Shown piece after piece: positions 9,301 to 16,571 of a DNA stretch of 42,672 bases. This stretch comes from Deltaproteobacteria bacterium. Its GTDB lineage: Bacteria > Myxococcota_A > Polyangia > Polyangiales > Polyangiaceae. Positions within the stretch are counted from its first letter, which is position 1, and each line of letters starts with the position of its first letter. Both the position numbers and the translations under genes were made by a program. The stretch is taken from NCBI GenBank assembly GCA_016209145.1, contig JACQWT010000086.1, positions 1 through 42,672 on the forward strand, in the 5' to 3' direction. The notes beneath the pieces are model-generated. The model was not told where the DNA came from. It searched no databases and saw nothing but the letters and a program-made list of their open reading frames with translations.

Positions 9301-9884
9301 TGCTGGCGCAGCGTGCGTAGCCCGACGAACAGGCTGCGGCCGTCGCGCCCGAGCGCGATCGAGCCCGGGTCGGAGATGATCCTGGTCGCGCCGGTGCCCG
9401 CATCCACGATGCCGATGACCTCGCCGCTTCCTTGGTGGGCCCGGTACGCCAGCCGCTCGCCCGCGGCGTCGATGGACACCTCCAGGGTCATGCCTCCGGT
9501 CGCCACGCGGCGCAGCAACAGGCCCGTCGTCGTGTCCCACAGCCGCGCCGTGCCGTCCTGACCTCCGCTCACGAGCCGCCGGCCATCCGGGCTGAGCTCC
9601 GCCGCCATGACCGTGCCCGCGTGCCCGTCTTGCACCACCAGCGTGGCCCTTGCCCTGGCATCCGGCGCCGGAGGCGGGACCGAGTCGCAGCGCGCCGGGG
9701 GCGCTGACGCCCCGGCCGGTGCGGGGCTCGGTACGCCCGCCGCCAGCCGTGCGTCCACGGGCGCACGGGCGCCCGCCGCATCGCTGCGCCCGGTCGGGGC
9801 GATCACCACGGACACAGAAGGCGCGCCACAGGAGACGAGCAGCGCGATGACGAGTGGCCAGATCCTTGTGTCGAGCGTGCTCAC
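6300..9884 (-). CDS. WD40-repeat lipoprotein with C-terminal caspase-like (C14) domain
   Basis: 1194 residues from GTG 9884. The signal peptide ends in the lipobox LVSC (Cys19), so the protein is probably anchored at the periplasmic or outer face. A Pro/Ala-rich stretch is followed by a long beta-propeller region with WD40-like units, the clearest being GHAGTVMAAELSPDGRRLVSGGQDG-type early repeats ending in ARLWD. From about residue 914 a caspase-like peptidase domain begins (WVVALGVSRY). The catalytic pair is present: His in LAGHGVR (about 998) and Cys in LDACHSGH (about 1050). Near residue 1145 a D-x-D-x-SG-x-L-x3-E loop resembles an EF-hand, so Ca2+ control is possible. Related WD40-C14 proteins occur in cyanobacteria and myxobacteria. 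The substrate is unknown. Confidence 0.85.
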   Translation of the reverse strand: MSTLDTRIWPLVIALLVSCGAPSVSVVIAPTGRSDAAGARAPVDARLAAGVPSPAPAGASAPPARCDSVPPPAPDARARATLVVQDGHAGTVMAAELSPDGRRLVSGGQDGTARLWDTTTGLLLRRVATGGMTLEVSIDAAGERLAYRAHQGSGEVIGIVDAGTGATRIISDPGSIALGRDGRSLFVGLRTLRQHDASSGALVRELDFPRASVPCMMQRCVVRALALDPPGRRLAVALEGELALVDLEAWRVIRRWPQAWFAGPADLVTRLVFAHDTLAASTARALHLVGVAPGAPERTIPGTFLSSSVLGSRLLAADMTRRLAAWDMGSGAPAALPLPVDLKVDRIAASADASTLVLGISETDERVLQVRDGATLGLLRSLQGRTNATWALAMRPDATQLAAGSFNGRLQRWSLRSGALEGAGGGEEWHGRMVLSYDDSGGLVAETVGSWYVRVRSSATGALDRQWNAHASSPVAFVGFVPGTRALVSLDARGEIMRWDLAAPPGPRPAGSNRFADFGRPAGTSVGSLGGAKIAPQPARAPSAAAKADAALYRDATAALSPDGAWLAVAARDELRTVGFVAGSRTVAPQGRVFGEVQVELASTKNGAVRWRRQIEIAAPRERWLAFSADGRQILLSSDQFPPGVSGPVRPRPTLIVLDARSGATLRTIEAPSAGPVVAHGDLVALGGKRPALLAWPSLELRAPVATPDSVARAVAADGAGRTFAFGGESGALTVVSAAAGRPIAVLAATGEGDYVTATPEGEFASSLDGARSVAWTFDDPLEGFSFEQFAARFDRPELVAQRLAGVALPAGRLARPPTIELAAGSAPATTSARTISVRARVASPQRVERVRVFVDGRPAGEQLVCQSAAQVALQVPLHAGRNRVTAIAYDAEGLASHGRSADIDCRAPRAERPDLWVVALGVSRYPGLAPELQLDFADDDARAVATAMAAQAGSGRPFAGLHATTLVDEQVTPESVVASLAALAAMRPDDLALVFLAGHGVRLGDGKMVYLTSTAAPGREGARQGGVGWDRIEQALGRVRGRVLLLLDACHSGHLSTDIVAPNEELARALAAGERTGVLVLAAARGAQFSFEVPAAHPGGAVRTARGLELAWEGQPVAAAPLGAGGHGLFTAALLEALGGQAPDRDRSGALEVGELVDYVTERVRTASNGKQTPWVARRQLFGDFVVAAAGGP

Positions 9885-9973
9885 GGCGGGAACGAGTAGC
9901 CGGCCGCGGCGGCGGCGCCCAGCGAATATGATGGCGGCTCGCTACCGCGCAGACACAGAGCCCGGCCCGCGCT

Positions 9974-11512
9974 ATGACCGCCGGGAGGATGAGAGAGGTT
10001 CTTTCCCGCCACCGCCCCGGCCCGCGGCTCGGCCCCGCCTTGCCCGCGCTGCTCACCCTGCTGGCGCCACTTGCCGCCGCTTCCCCTGCTGCGGCGCAGA
10101 TCGAGGCGCCCGAGCAGGGTCTGGCCGTGGGTGATTGGACGCTGCGGCCCATGCTGGAGCTGCGCTTGCGCGCGGAGTACCGGCACCACCCGGTGGACAC
10201 GGGCGGCGACGAGCTCGTCTCGGCCGCGCTGCTCGAGGACGGCCCGGGCACCTCGACGCCTGCCCGCTCGGGGCGCCTGCCCGCGGTGGGCGATCAGTGG
10301 CTCGTGGCGGAGCGGGCGCGACTGGGCTTGGCCGCGCAGTGGCGCGCGATCACGGCCGTGCTCGTCTTGCAGGACGCGCGCGTGCTGGGCCTGATGCCTT
10401 CGGCCCCGCCGGAAGCGCAGCCGACGCGCCTGAGCACGCTCGCGCCGATCGAGGCGTACGTGGACACGCGCAGCTCGGGCGAGAGCGTGCTCTGGAGCCG
10501 GGTGGGCCGGCAGCGTCTGGTCTGGGGCGACGGCCGGCTCATCGGTGAGAACGAGTGGGCGCCGGCCGGAGGAGCCCTCGACGCGGCCCGCTTCGGTCTG
10601 AAGCGCGGCCCGGTGGACGTGGAGCTTCTGGCCTCGCTCCTCGCGCCGCCCGGGTCGCTGCCTCCCGGAACCACCGGCGCAGCGAAGCAGGAGGACGCCG
10701 ACGCAACCCGGCGGCCCGACGGGACCGCGCCGGCGGGGGGGCCCACCACCGGCGCGCAGCTCTACGGGCTTGACGCGGTCGTGCGTTTCTTGCCGCTTCT
10801 TGGCGCCGAGCTCACCGCGCTCGCGCGCTTTGCGCGACCACCGCTTCCAGCCGAGCTCGTGCCGAGCGACACGTACGTGGTGGACGGCCGGATCTTCGGG
10901 GACTACCGCGGCCTGCGCTACGCGGCAGAGGGAGCGTACGAGGCCGGCCGGGTCGCCGCGATCGGGCGCAACCGCGACCTGTCCGCCTTTGCCTTGGCCT
11001 TGCGGGCGGAGCTGGAGACCGCCCTGCCGGGCCATCTGACCTTCGGGCTCTTCGGCGCCTATGCCTCGGGCGATGACTCGCGCGGCGATGCCACGCAGAT
11101 CCTCACGCGCTTCGATCCCATCCTGCCCGAGGCTCACGAGCGCAGCGGCATGATGGGCCTGTACTGCTGGTCCAACCTGATCGAAGCCGGCGGGAGCGTG
11201 ACCGCCAGGCCCACCGATCGGCTCGATCTCGGCCTGCGCGGGGCGTACGTCGGGCTCGCCCAGCCGACCGACCGCTGGAGCACGGCGACGCTAGTCCCGG
11301 TCGGCGCTGCGCCCGAGGGCGAGTCGCGCGCGCTCGGCCAGGAGATCGATCTGCTGGTCGGGGTCGAGCCCTGGGATCCGCTGCGTCTGGAGACGGGCTA
11401 CGGCCTGTTCGTGCTGGGCGAGGCCGGCCGCGCCGTGCTCGGCGACGCCGGCCGAGGGGAGCACGACATCTTGCACTACGCGTACGCGCAGGCGCGCTTG
11501 CGGGTGCCGTAG
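9974..11512 (+). CDS. Alginate-export-type outer membrane beta-barrel protein
   Basis: 512 residues with a Sec signal peptide (hydrophobic segment LLTLLAPLAAASPAAAQ, cleavage near residue 42). The mature part resembles the alginate_exp outer-membrane barrel family. It has alternating short polar/hydrophobic strands, the conserved VGRQRLVWGDGRLIGENEW region near residue 175, and a C-terminal strand ending in ARLRVP. Such proteins are porin-like channels; the substrate cannot be told and alginate should not be assumed. It is transcribed divergently from the caspase-like gene across an 89-bp gap. ATG 9989 is an alternative start; neither start has a good ribosome site. Confidence 0.75.
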   Translation: MTAGRMREVLSRHRPGPRLGPALPALLTLLAPLAAASPAAAQIEAPEQGLAVGDWTLRPMLELRLRAEYRHHPVDTGGDELVSAALLEDGPGTSTPARSGRLPAVGDQWLVAERARLGLAAQWRAITAVLVLQDARVLGLMPSAPPEAQPTRLSTLAPIEAYVDTRSSGESVLWSRVGRQRLVWGDGRLIGENEWAPAGGALDAARFGLKRGPVDVELLASLLAPPGSLPPGTTGAAKQEDADATRRPDGTAPAGGPTTGAQLYGLDAVVRFLPLLGAELTALARFARPPLPAELVPSDTYVVDGRIFGDYRGLRYAAEGAYEAGRVAAIGRNRDLSAFALALRAELETALPGHLTFGLFGAYASGDDSRGDATQILTRFDPILPEAHERSGMMGLYCWSNLIEAGGSVTARPTDRLDLGLRGAYVGLAQPTDRWSTATLVPVGAAPEGESRALGQEIDLLVGVEPWDPLRLETGYGLFVLGEAGRAVLGDAGRGEHDILHYAYAQARLRVP

Positions 11513-11522
11513 AGACTGCGCG

Positions 11523-12257
11523 CTACGGCCCGATCGGGCTCACGCACACGCCGTTCTCGCAGATCTGAGCGCCCTCGCAATCCGTGTGCAACTGGCACTT
11601 CTGCGCCGCCTTGGGCGCCGGCGCGGGCACCGGCGCCGCCGTTGCCGCCGGTCCCGGGGGCGCGTGGCGTACGGTGCTGGAGGTGCACGTGCCGCCGACG
11701 CAGGCGAAGCCGCGGGGGCAGTCGACGCTCGTGCCGCACGGCTGCCCGGCCGGCCCGGCGGGCGCGGCCGTCACTACCGGCGCCGGCGCCGCCCCGCCGG
11801 GCGGAGCCGCGGTGCAGCGCCCCTCGGCGCAGTACTGCTGGGGGCCGCAGTCGCTGTCCACGATGCAGCTCGCGCCGCCCACTTCGGCGGCGCCGCCGTA
11901 CACGTCGCGGTTGAGGTCGTCCAGCGTCTCGGTCACCCGCTTATCCTCGTCCGGCGCCAGTGCCCCCCTACTTACCTTGTTGATGGCGGCCGAAACGCCC
12001 AGCCAGTGGCGCGCGTCGGCGCGTTGCCCCAGCCGGTAGTAGCTCATGCCGCGGTAGCAGGCGTACTGGGCCTGCTCGGCGTCCGAGAGCGAGTCGAGAT
12101 CGACCTCGAGCACCTCGAACAGCCGCACGGCGGCGTCGTACTGGTTCGTGTTGTAGTGCTGCATGGCCCGGTCGAGATCCGACCGGTACGTGCTGCACCC
12201 CGCGGCGGCGGCCAAGGCGCCGAGGAGCGCGACCAGCGCGGCAGGCAGGCGGAGGAC
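11523..12257 (-). CDS. TPR-like lipoprotein with Cys-rich C-terminal modules
   Basis: From ATG 12257 (244 residues) the protein opens with a lipoprotein signal peptide ending in AAAAGC. The track start at GTG 12290 adds 11 residues before it and is less likely. Residues 25-90 look like one or two TPR-type helical pairs (RAMQHYNTNQYDAAVRLFEV). The second half has three short Cys modules of the pattern C-x4-DC-x3-Q/A-x-C-x3-C, separated by Ala/Pro linkers. This helix-plus-Cys-module layout is frequent in myxobacterial lipoproteins. It is probably periplasmic or surface-exposed; function unknown. It converges on the beta-barrel gene with a 10-bp gap. Confidence 0.75.
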   Translation of the reverse strand, partial: VLRLPAALVALLGALAAAAGCSTYRSDLDRAMQHYNTNQYDAAVRLFEVLEVDLDSLSDAEQAQYACYRGMSYYRLGQRADARHWLGVSAAINKVSRGALAPDEDKRVTETLDDLNRDVYGGAAEVGGASCIVDSDCGPQQYCAEGRCTAAPPGGAAPAPVVTAAPAGPAGQPCGTSVDCPRGFACVGGTCTSSTVRHAPPGPAATAAPVPAPAPKAAQKCQLHTDCEGAQICENGVCVSPIGP

Positions 12258-12527
12258 CATGCCCGCCAGCGTACTGCCCGTGCTCGCCACGGATCAAGCC
12301 CGAGCGCAGCTCCCCCGGGGCCGGCGCACGATGAGAGGCTGGTCGACCCTTCCGGCCAGCGGCTGTCGCCGGGCGCAGGGCCGCGGCGCAACCGAGGGCA
12401 GGGGCGGCCACGGGCGTGCGTGCGGGCTCTGACTGCGCGCCCTAGCGCGAGGCAATCAAGGCCGTCGTCTGTGGGCTATATAGGCGTAATTATGGAGTAA
12501 TTGGCCTGGCTTTTTTTTCCATCTTGA

Positions 12528-15500
12528 CGCCTGGGCCCTGCCAATAGACCGTATCACGGCGCGGTCAAGCTCAAGCCGGGACAGAAGGACGCGCCCACCG
12601 TCCTGAGCCTCTCCGGCGGAGCGTACGACCTCGTGAGCCTGGAGGCCTCGAACCGGGCGCGGGTCGAGTGCCAGAGCCCGTGCGAGCTGCGCGTCGTGGA
12701 GAAGCTGGAGCTCGGCAACGATGCCTACCTCGGTCCGGCCGAGGGAAGCGATCTCGGGGCGGGCGATGTGGAGCTCTTCGTCGGCAGCATCAAGCAGGAC
12801 GGCAAGGGCAAGGACAAGGGGGCGCCGGTCAAGGACGCGGTCGTCATCGGCGCCGAGAGCAGCGTTCGCGCGCGTGGTATCCCATCGGTTTGGGCGGCTG
12901 GAGCCTGAGCCCGTATCACGGCTACGATTTGGGCGCGCACACCCTGTACCGCGGCGACGGCCGCCGGGTCAGTGGACAGGGGCCGAGCAGCGGGGGCCAG
13001 CTCGCCGCGGCGATCCGCACCGCAGCCGGTGGCAAGCCGTGCTGCAACCTGGGCGACGGTGGCCCGGCGCTCCAGGCGTATCTAACCCAGCCGCGCGGCC
13101 TGGCGCTCGACGCCGAGGGCAACCTGTACTTCGCCGATGAGCAAGCGCTGCGCGTGCGGCGCATTGACAAGGACGGCATCATCACGACGGTGGCGGGCAG
13201 GGGCGGCTACTCTGGCCCGCTCGGCGACGGCGGGCCGGCCACGGCGGCCAGGCTGCGCGCGCCGTGCGACGTGGCGCTCTACGAGCAGGGCAGCAAGCGC
13301 GGCCTGTACATCGCGGAGTCCGGCGACCAGCGCGTGCGCCACGTGGATCTCACGACCGGCATCATCACGACGGTGGCGGGCACAGGCGTGGCGGGCTTCT
13401 CTGGCGACTGGGGGCCGGCCCCGGCGGCGCGGCTCTACGGGCCGAGCAGCGTGGCGGTCGGCGCCGACGGCAGCCTGTACATCGCCGAGCTGAGCAACCG
13501 CCGGGTTCGTCGGGTCGCCGTCAGTCCGAGCGGCGTCGCCAACGGCGCCATCATGACGGTGGCCGGCGGCGGCGACGAGGGACTGTGGCTGAGCGGCCCG
13601 ACGCCCAAGCCGTCGGCACCGGCCACCAAGGTCTATCTTGCCTACCCGGTGAGCATTGCCGTGGGCGGACCCGATGGCAGCCTGTACATCGCCGACCAAG
13701 GGACAGGCGGCTCCGGGGTACGGATTTACCGGGTGACTCCGAACGGGGTGATGAGCATCTTCGCGGGCTGGGGACCGGCGGGCTACGCGCCTGACGGCAC
13801 GTCGGCCACGGTGCTGGAAGCGAAGCTCAACATGCCCGACGCGCTGGAGGTGACGCTCGACGGCGTGCTCTACTTCGTGGCAACCCTCGACCCGCAGGGC
13901 ACCTACGCCGTGCGTCGCATTGCCGGCGGGGTCATCAACACCGTCGTGGGAAGGCGCAACCCCAACTGCTACCAGGGAGTGTACTGCGGCGAGGGGGGGC
14001 CGCCGCGCGAGGCGCAGCTTGCGGTGCCGAGCGGGCTGGCGGTGCGGCTCGGCCAGGAGATCGACACGCCGTTCGAGAGCGAGGACCTGCTCTACATCGC
14101 CGACCGGGGCAGCCCGAGCCGGATCCTGCGCATTGACGCGCCCCTTCCCGGGGTGAAAATCGGCGAGCTCGCGGTGCCGAGCGAGGACGGCGCCGAGCTG
14201 TATGTCTTTAGCGAGCAGGCGCGGCACCTGCGCACGCTCGACGCCCTGAGCGGCAAGCCGCGCTACCAGTTCGAGCACGACGGCGACGGAAGGCTCCAGC
14301 AGATCACCGACGTGGACGGCCGCAAGACGAGCATCGTCTACGGCCCGGGCGGGGTGCAGAAGATCGTCGGCCCCTTCGGTCACGAGGCGCTGCTTGGGCT
14401 GCATGGGGACGGCTACCTGGCGAGCGTGACCGACCCTTCGGGCGCGAGCGAGAAGTTCGGCTACAACGCGCCGGACCAGGGGCTGATGACGAGCCGCACG
14501 GACGCCCGGGGCAACATCTACAGCTACTCCTACGACCCCAAGGGGCGGCTCACGCACGCCGCCGACCCGCCCGGCGCCAGCGGCGCGAAGAGCCTCGAGC
14601 GCACCGACACGGAGCCGAGCGGCAACGTCTTCCACCAGTACGCCGTCAAGCTCACCACGGCCCTGTGCCGGACGAGCAACTACGAGGTGACCACCAAGAC
14701 CGACCGCACGCGGCTGCTCGCCAACACCTTCCCGGACGGGCTCAAGGCCACATCGACGGTCCAGGCGAGTGGGAACCGGGCGACAACCCTGCCCGACGGC
14801 ACCGAGGTGTCGCCGAGCTACAGCCCCGACCCGCGCTTCAGCACGGCCGCGCCGCTGCCGTCGCTTGCCGTCAAGACGGGCGGCAAGAGCCTGACGGTCA
14901 CGACGCAGCGCGCGGCGGAGCTGCTCGTCCCGGAGAACCCTTTGAGCATCAAGAGCCTGACCGACGCCGTGGCCATCAACGGGCGCTCGTTCACGACGAC
15001 GTACCTGCCGGCCGCGACGAACAACCTGCCCTACGACCAGGTCGTGCGCACGACTCCTGCCGGCCGCAAGAGCATCACCGAGATCGATGCCAAGGGCCGG
15101 CCCATCAAGGTCACGGTGCCGAGCGCGCTTGGGCTGGTGCCGACCGAGTTCTTCTACTACGACCCCCAGCTCGATCCGAGCCAGCCCGGCGGCAAGCTGC
15201 GGGCCATCCGGCAGGTTGCCGGCGTCGAAGAGCGGCTCTACCAGCTCGTCTACGACCCGCAGGGCAACCTCGCGAGCATCGAGGCGCCACTGGGCAAGAG
15301 CGTCGGCTTTCAGTACGATCCTGTCGGCAGGGTGACGGCGAAGGTGATGCCGGACGGGAGCAAGGTGCGCTTTGCGTACGACGCAAGCCGCAACGTGACG
15401 GCGATCGCGGTGCCGGGCACACCGGAGCCGGCGCAGGCCGCCGAGCTCCATCGGCCCGCTGTACGACTCGGCCGGGCGGCTTTCGCACGTGCTCGTGCCG

Positions 15501-15611
15501 GGCGGGTCGGTGGACTACGGGTACGGCTGGGCGGGCAAGCTGCCAGGGCACGCCCGTCTTGGCCGCCGTCCTGCTCCTGCCGTGGCGGGGCTTGACCGCG
15601 AGCGCGAATGA
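12528..15611 (+). pseudogene. RHS/YD-repeat protein with NHL propeller, decayed
   Basis: The reading frame is interrupted at least twice. Frame one (open from 12528, no start codon before GTG 12633) encodes a Gly/Lys-rich region and ends at TGA 12906-12908. Coding continues in another frame with PIGLGGWSLSPYHGYD, a typical RHS lead-in, so a frameshift lies near 12876. NHL-type blades follow (repeats of GDGGPA, LYIAE, ITTVAG), then YD repeats (DGRLQQITDVDGR, GNIYSYSYDPKGRLT). Near 15444 the frame shifts again to give GPLYDSAGRLSHVLVPGG. The gene then stops abruptly after YGWAGKL, without the hyperconserved RHS core or toxic tail. The start is also lost. It is a relic of a large secreted or contact-dependent polymorphic protein, unless the indels are assembly errors. 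Confidence 0.8.
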
Positions 15612-15619
15612 AATATAAT
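15592..15619 (+). promoter_or_regulatory. Strong sigma70-type promoter for the BzdR-like regulator
   Basis: TTGACC (15592-15597), a 16-bp spacer and a perfect TATAAT (15614-15619). A start site 7-8 bases downstream coincides with the ATG at 15627, so the mRNA would be leaderless. A GTGCAC containing TGCA lies just inside the gene (15633-15638); TGCA is the core reported for BzdR/BoxR operators, so autoregulation is possible. Confidence 0.65.
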
Positions 15620-15626
15620 TCCTATC

Positions 15627-16547
15627 ATGTCGGTGCACGTGGCGCAGCCCGGTTGCGAGCCCTTGCCCGGCCGCCTCGGCCAGCGCGTGAGGGCGGCGCG
15701 GGCGCGGATCGGCATGACGCGGCGCGCTCTGTCGCAGGACGCCCGTGTCTCCGAGCGCTACCTGGCCCAGCTCGAGTCGGGCGCCGCCAACCCTTCGGTC
15801 GCCGTCCTGCGCCGCATCGCCAACGCCATGGCCCTGCCGCTCGTGGAGCTGGTGGCAGAGGAGGACGAGGATCCGGTCGAGCTCAAGCTGGCCGTGGCAG
15901 CGCTGCGCCGGCTTGCGCCGGAGAAGCTCGCCGAGGCGCGCCGCTTCCTCGAATCGACCTTCTCGCCCAAGAGCGGCGACCTGCGCGAGCGGCGTATCTC
16001 GCTGGTCGGCCTGCGCGGCGCCGGGAAGTCGACCCTGGGAGCGGTCGTGGCCCGCCGGCTCGGCGTTCCCTTCGTCGAGCTCGACCGCCTGCTGGAGCAG
16101 GAGCACGGTGCGGCCGTGGGCGAGATCCTGGCGCTCTACGGCCAGCCCGCCCTGCGTCGCTACGAGCGCGCCTGCCTCGAGCGCGTGACCGCCGAAACGC
16201 CCGCCGCCGTCATCGCTACCGGCGGCGGCATTGTCGGCTCGACCGCCTCCCTGGCGCTGCTTCTGGAGCGCACCCACTGCGTCTGGGTGCGCGCCACGCC
16301 CGAGGAGCACATGGCGCGCGTGGTGGCCCAGGGCGACTTCCGCCCCATGGCCCAGAACGCCGCGGCGATGGCCGATCTGCGCGCGATCCTGCACGCCCGT
16401 GAAGGGTTCTACGGCCAGGCCCACGCCGTGCTCGACACGGCCGGCCGGCCGCCCGCCCAGAGCGCGGAGGAGCTGCACCGCATCGCGCTCGGCCTCCTCG
16501 AAGGCCGGGTCAGCGGGATTGACTCGACCGCCGAACATGCACTATAG
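15627..16547 (+). CDS. bzdR: BzdR/BoxR-like regulator: XRE HTH fused to shikimate-kinase-like domain
   Basis: 306 residues. An N-terminal XRE-type HTH (about 18-75; ALSQDARVSERYLAQLESG is the recognition region) is joined by a linker (about 80-115) to a shikimate-kinase-like domain. That domain keeps a Walker A (GLRGAGKST, about 131-139), an ELDR strand, an LRRYERACLERV helix and GGG in ATGGGIV. This is the layout of BzdR and BoxR, which repress aromatic-degradation operons and respond to benzoyl-CoA. It lies 24 bp upstream of bamB in the same direction and very likely controls it. Geobacter bam genes are, as far as I know, controlled by other regulator types, so the pairing is unusual. The name marks family resemblance, not proven orthology. 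The start is set by the leaderless promoter. Confidence 0.85.
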   Translation: MSVHVAQPGCEPLPGRLGQRVRAARARIGMTRRALSQDARVSERYLAQLESGAANPSVAVLRRIANAMALPLVELVAEEDEDPVELKLAVAALRRLAPEKLAEARRFLESTFSPKSGDLRERRISLVGLRGAGKSTLGAVVARRLGVPFVELDRLLEQEHGAAVGEILALYGQPALRRYERACLERVTAETPAAVIATGGGIVGSTASLALLLERTHCVWVRATPEEHMARVVAQGDFRPMAQNAAAMADLRAILHAREGFYGQAHAVLDTAGRPPAQSAEELHRIALGLLEGRVSGIDSTAEHAL

Positions 16548-16569
16548 TTCCAGTGTGGAGCGCATGCAC
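16519..16569 (+). promoter_or_regulatory. Candidate bam operon promoter with two TGCA boxes
   Basis: TTGACT (16519-16524), an 18-bp spacer and TATAGT (16543-16548), overlapping the stop codon of the regulator. An imperfect dyad GAAC-N10-GTTC (16533-16550) covers the -10. ATGCAC occurs at 16537-16542 and again at 16564-16569, the second just before the bamB start. TGCA-containing repeats are the reported target of BzdR/BoxR proteins, so this is a plausible operator. Inferred from motif and position only. Confidence 0.55.
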
Positions 16570-16571
16570 CG

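Noticed and set aside
12906-12908. In-frame UGA as selenocysteine in the RHS relic
   Set aside because: RHS homology continues in a different frame after it, so it is a frameshift stop, not a recoded codon.
13082-15451. 789-residue minus-strand ORF over the RHS relic
   Set aside because: Composition is typical of the complement of YD/NHL repeats; no domain and no start signal.
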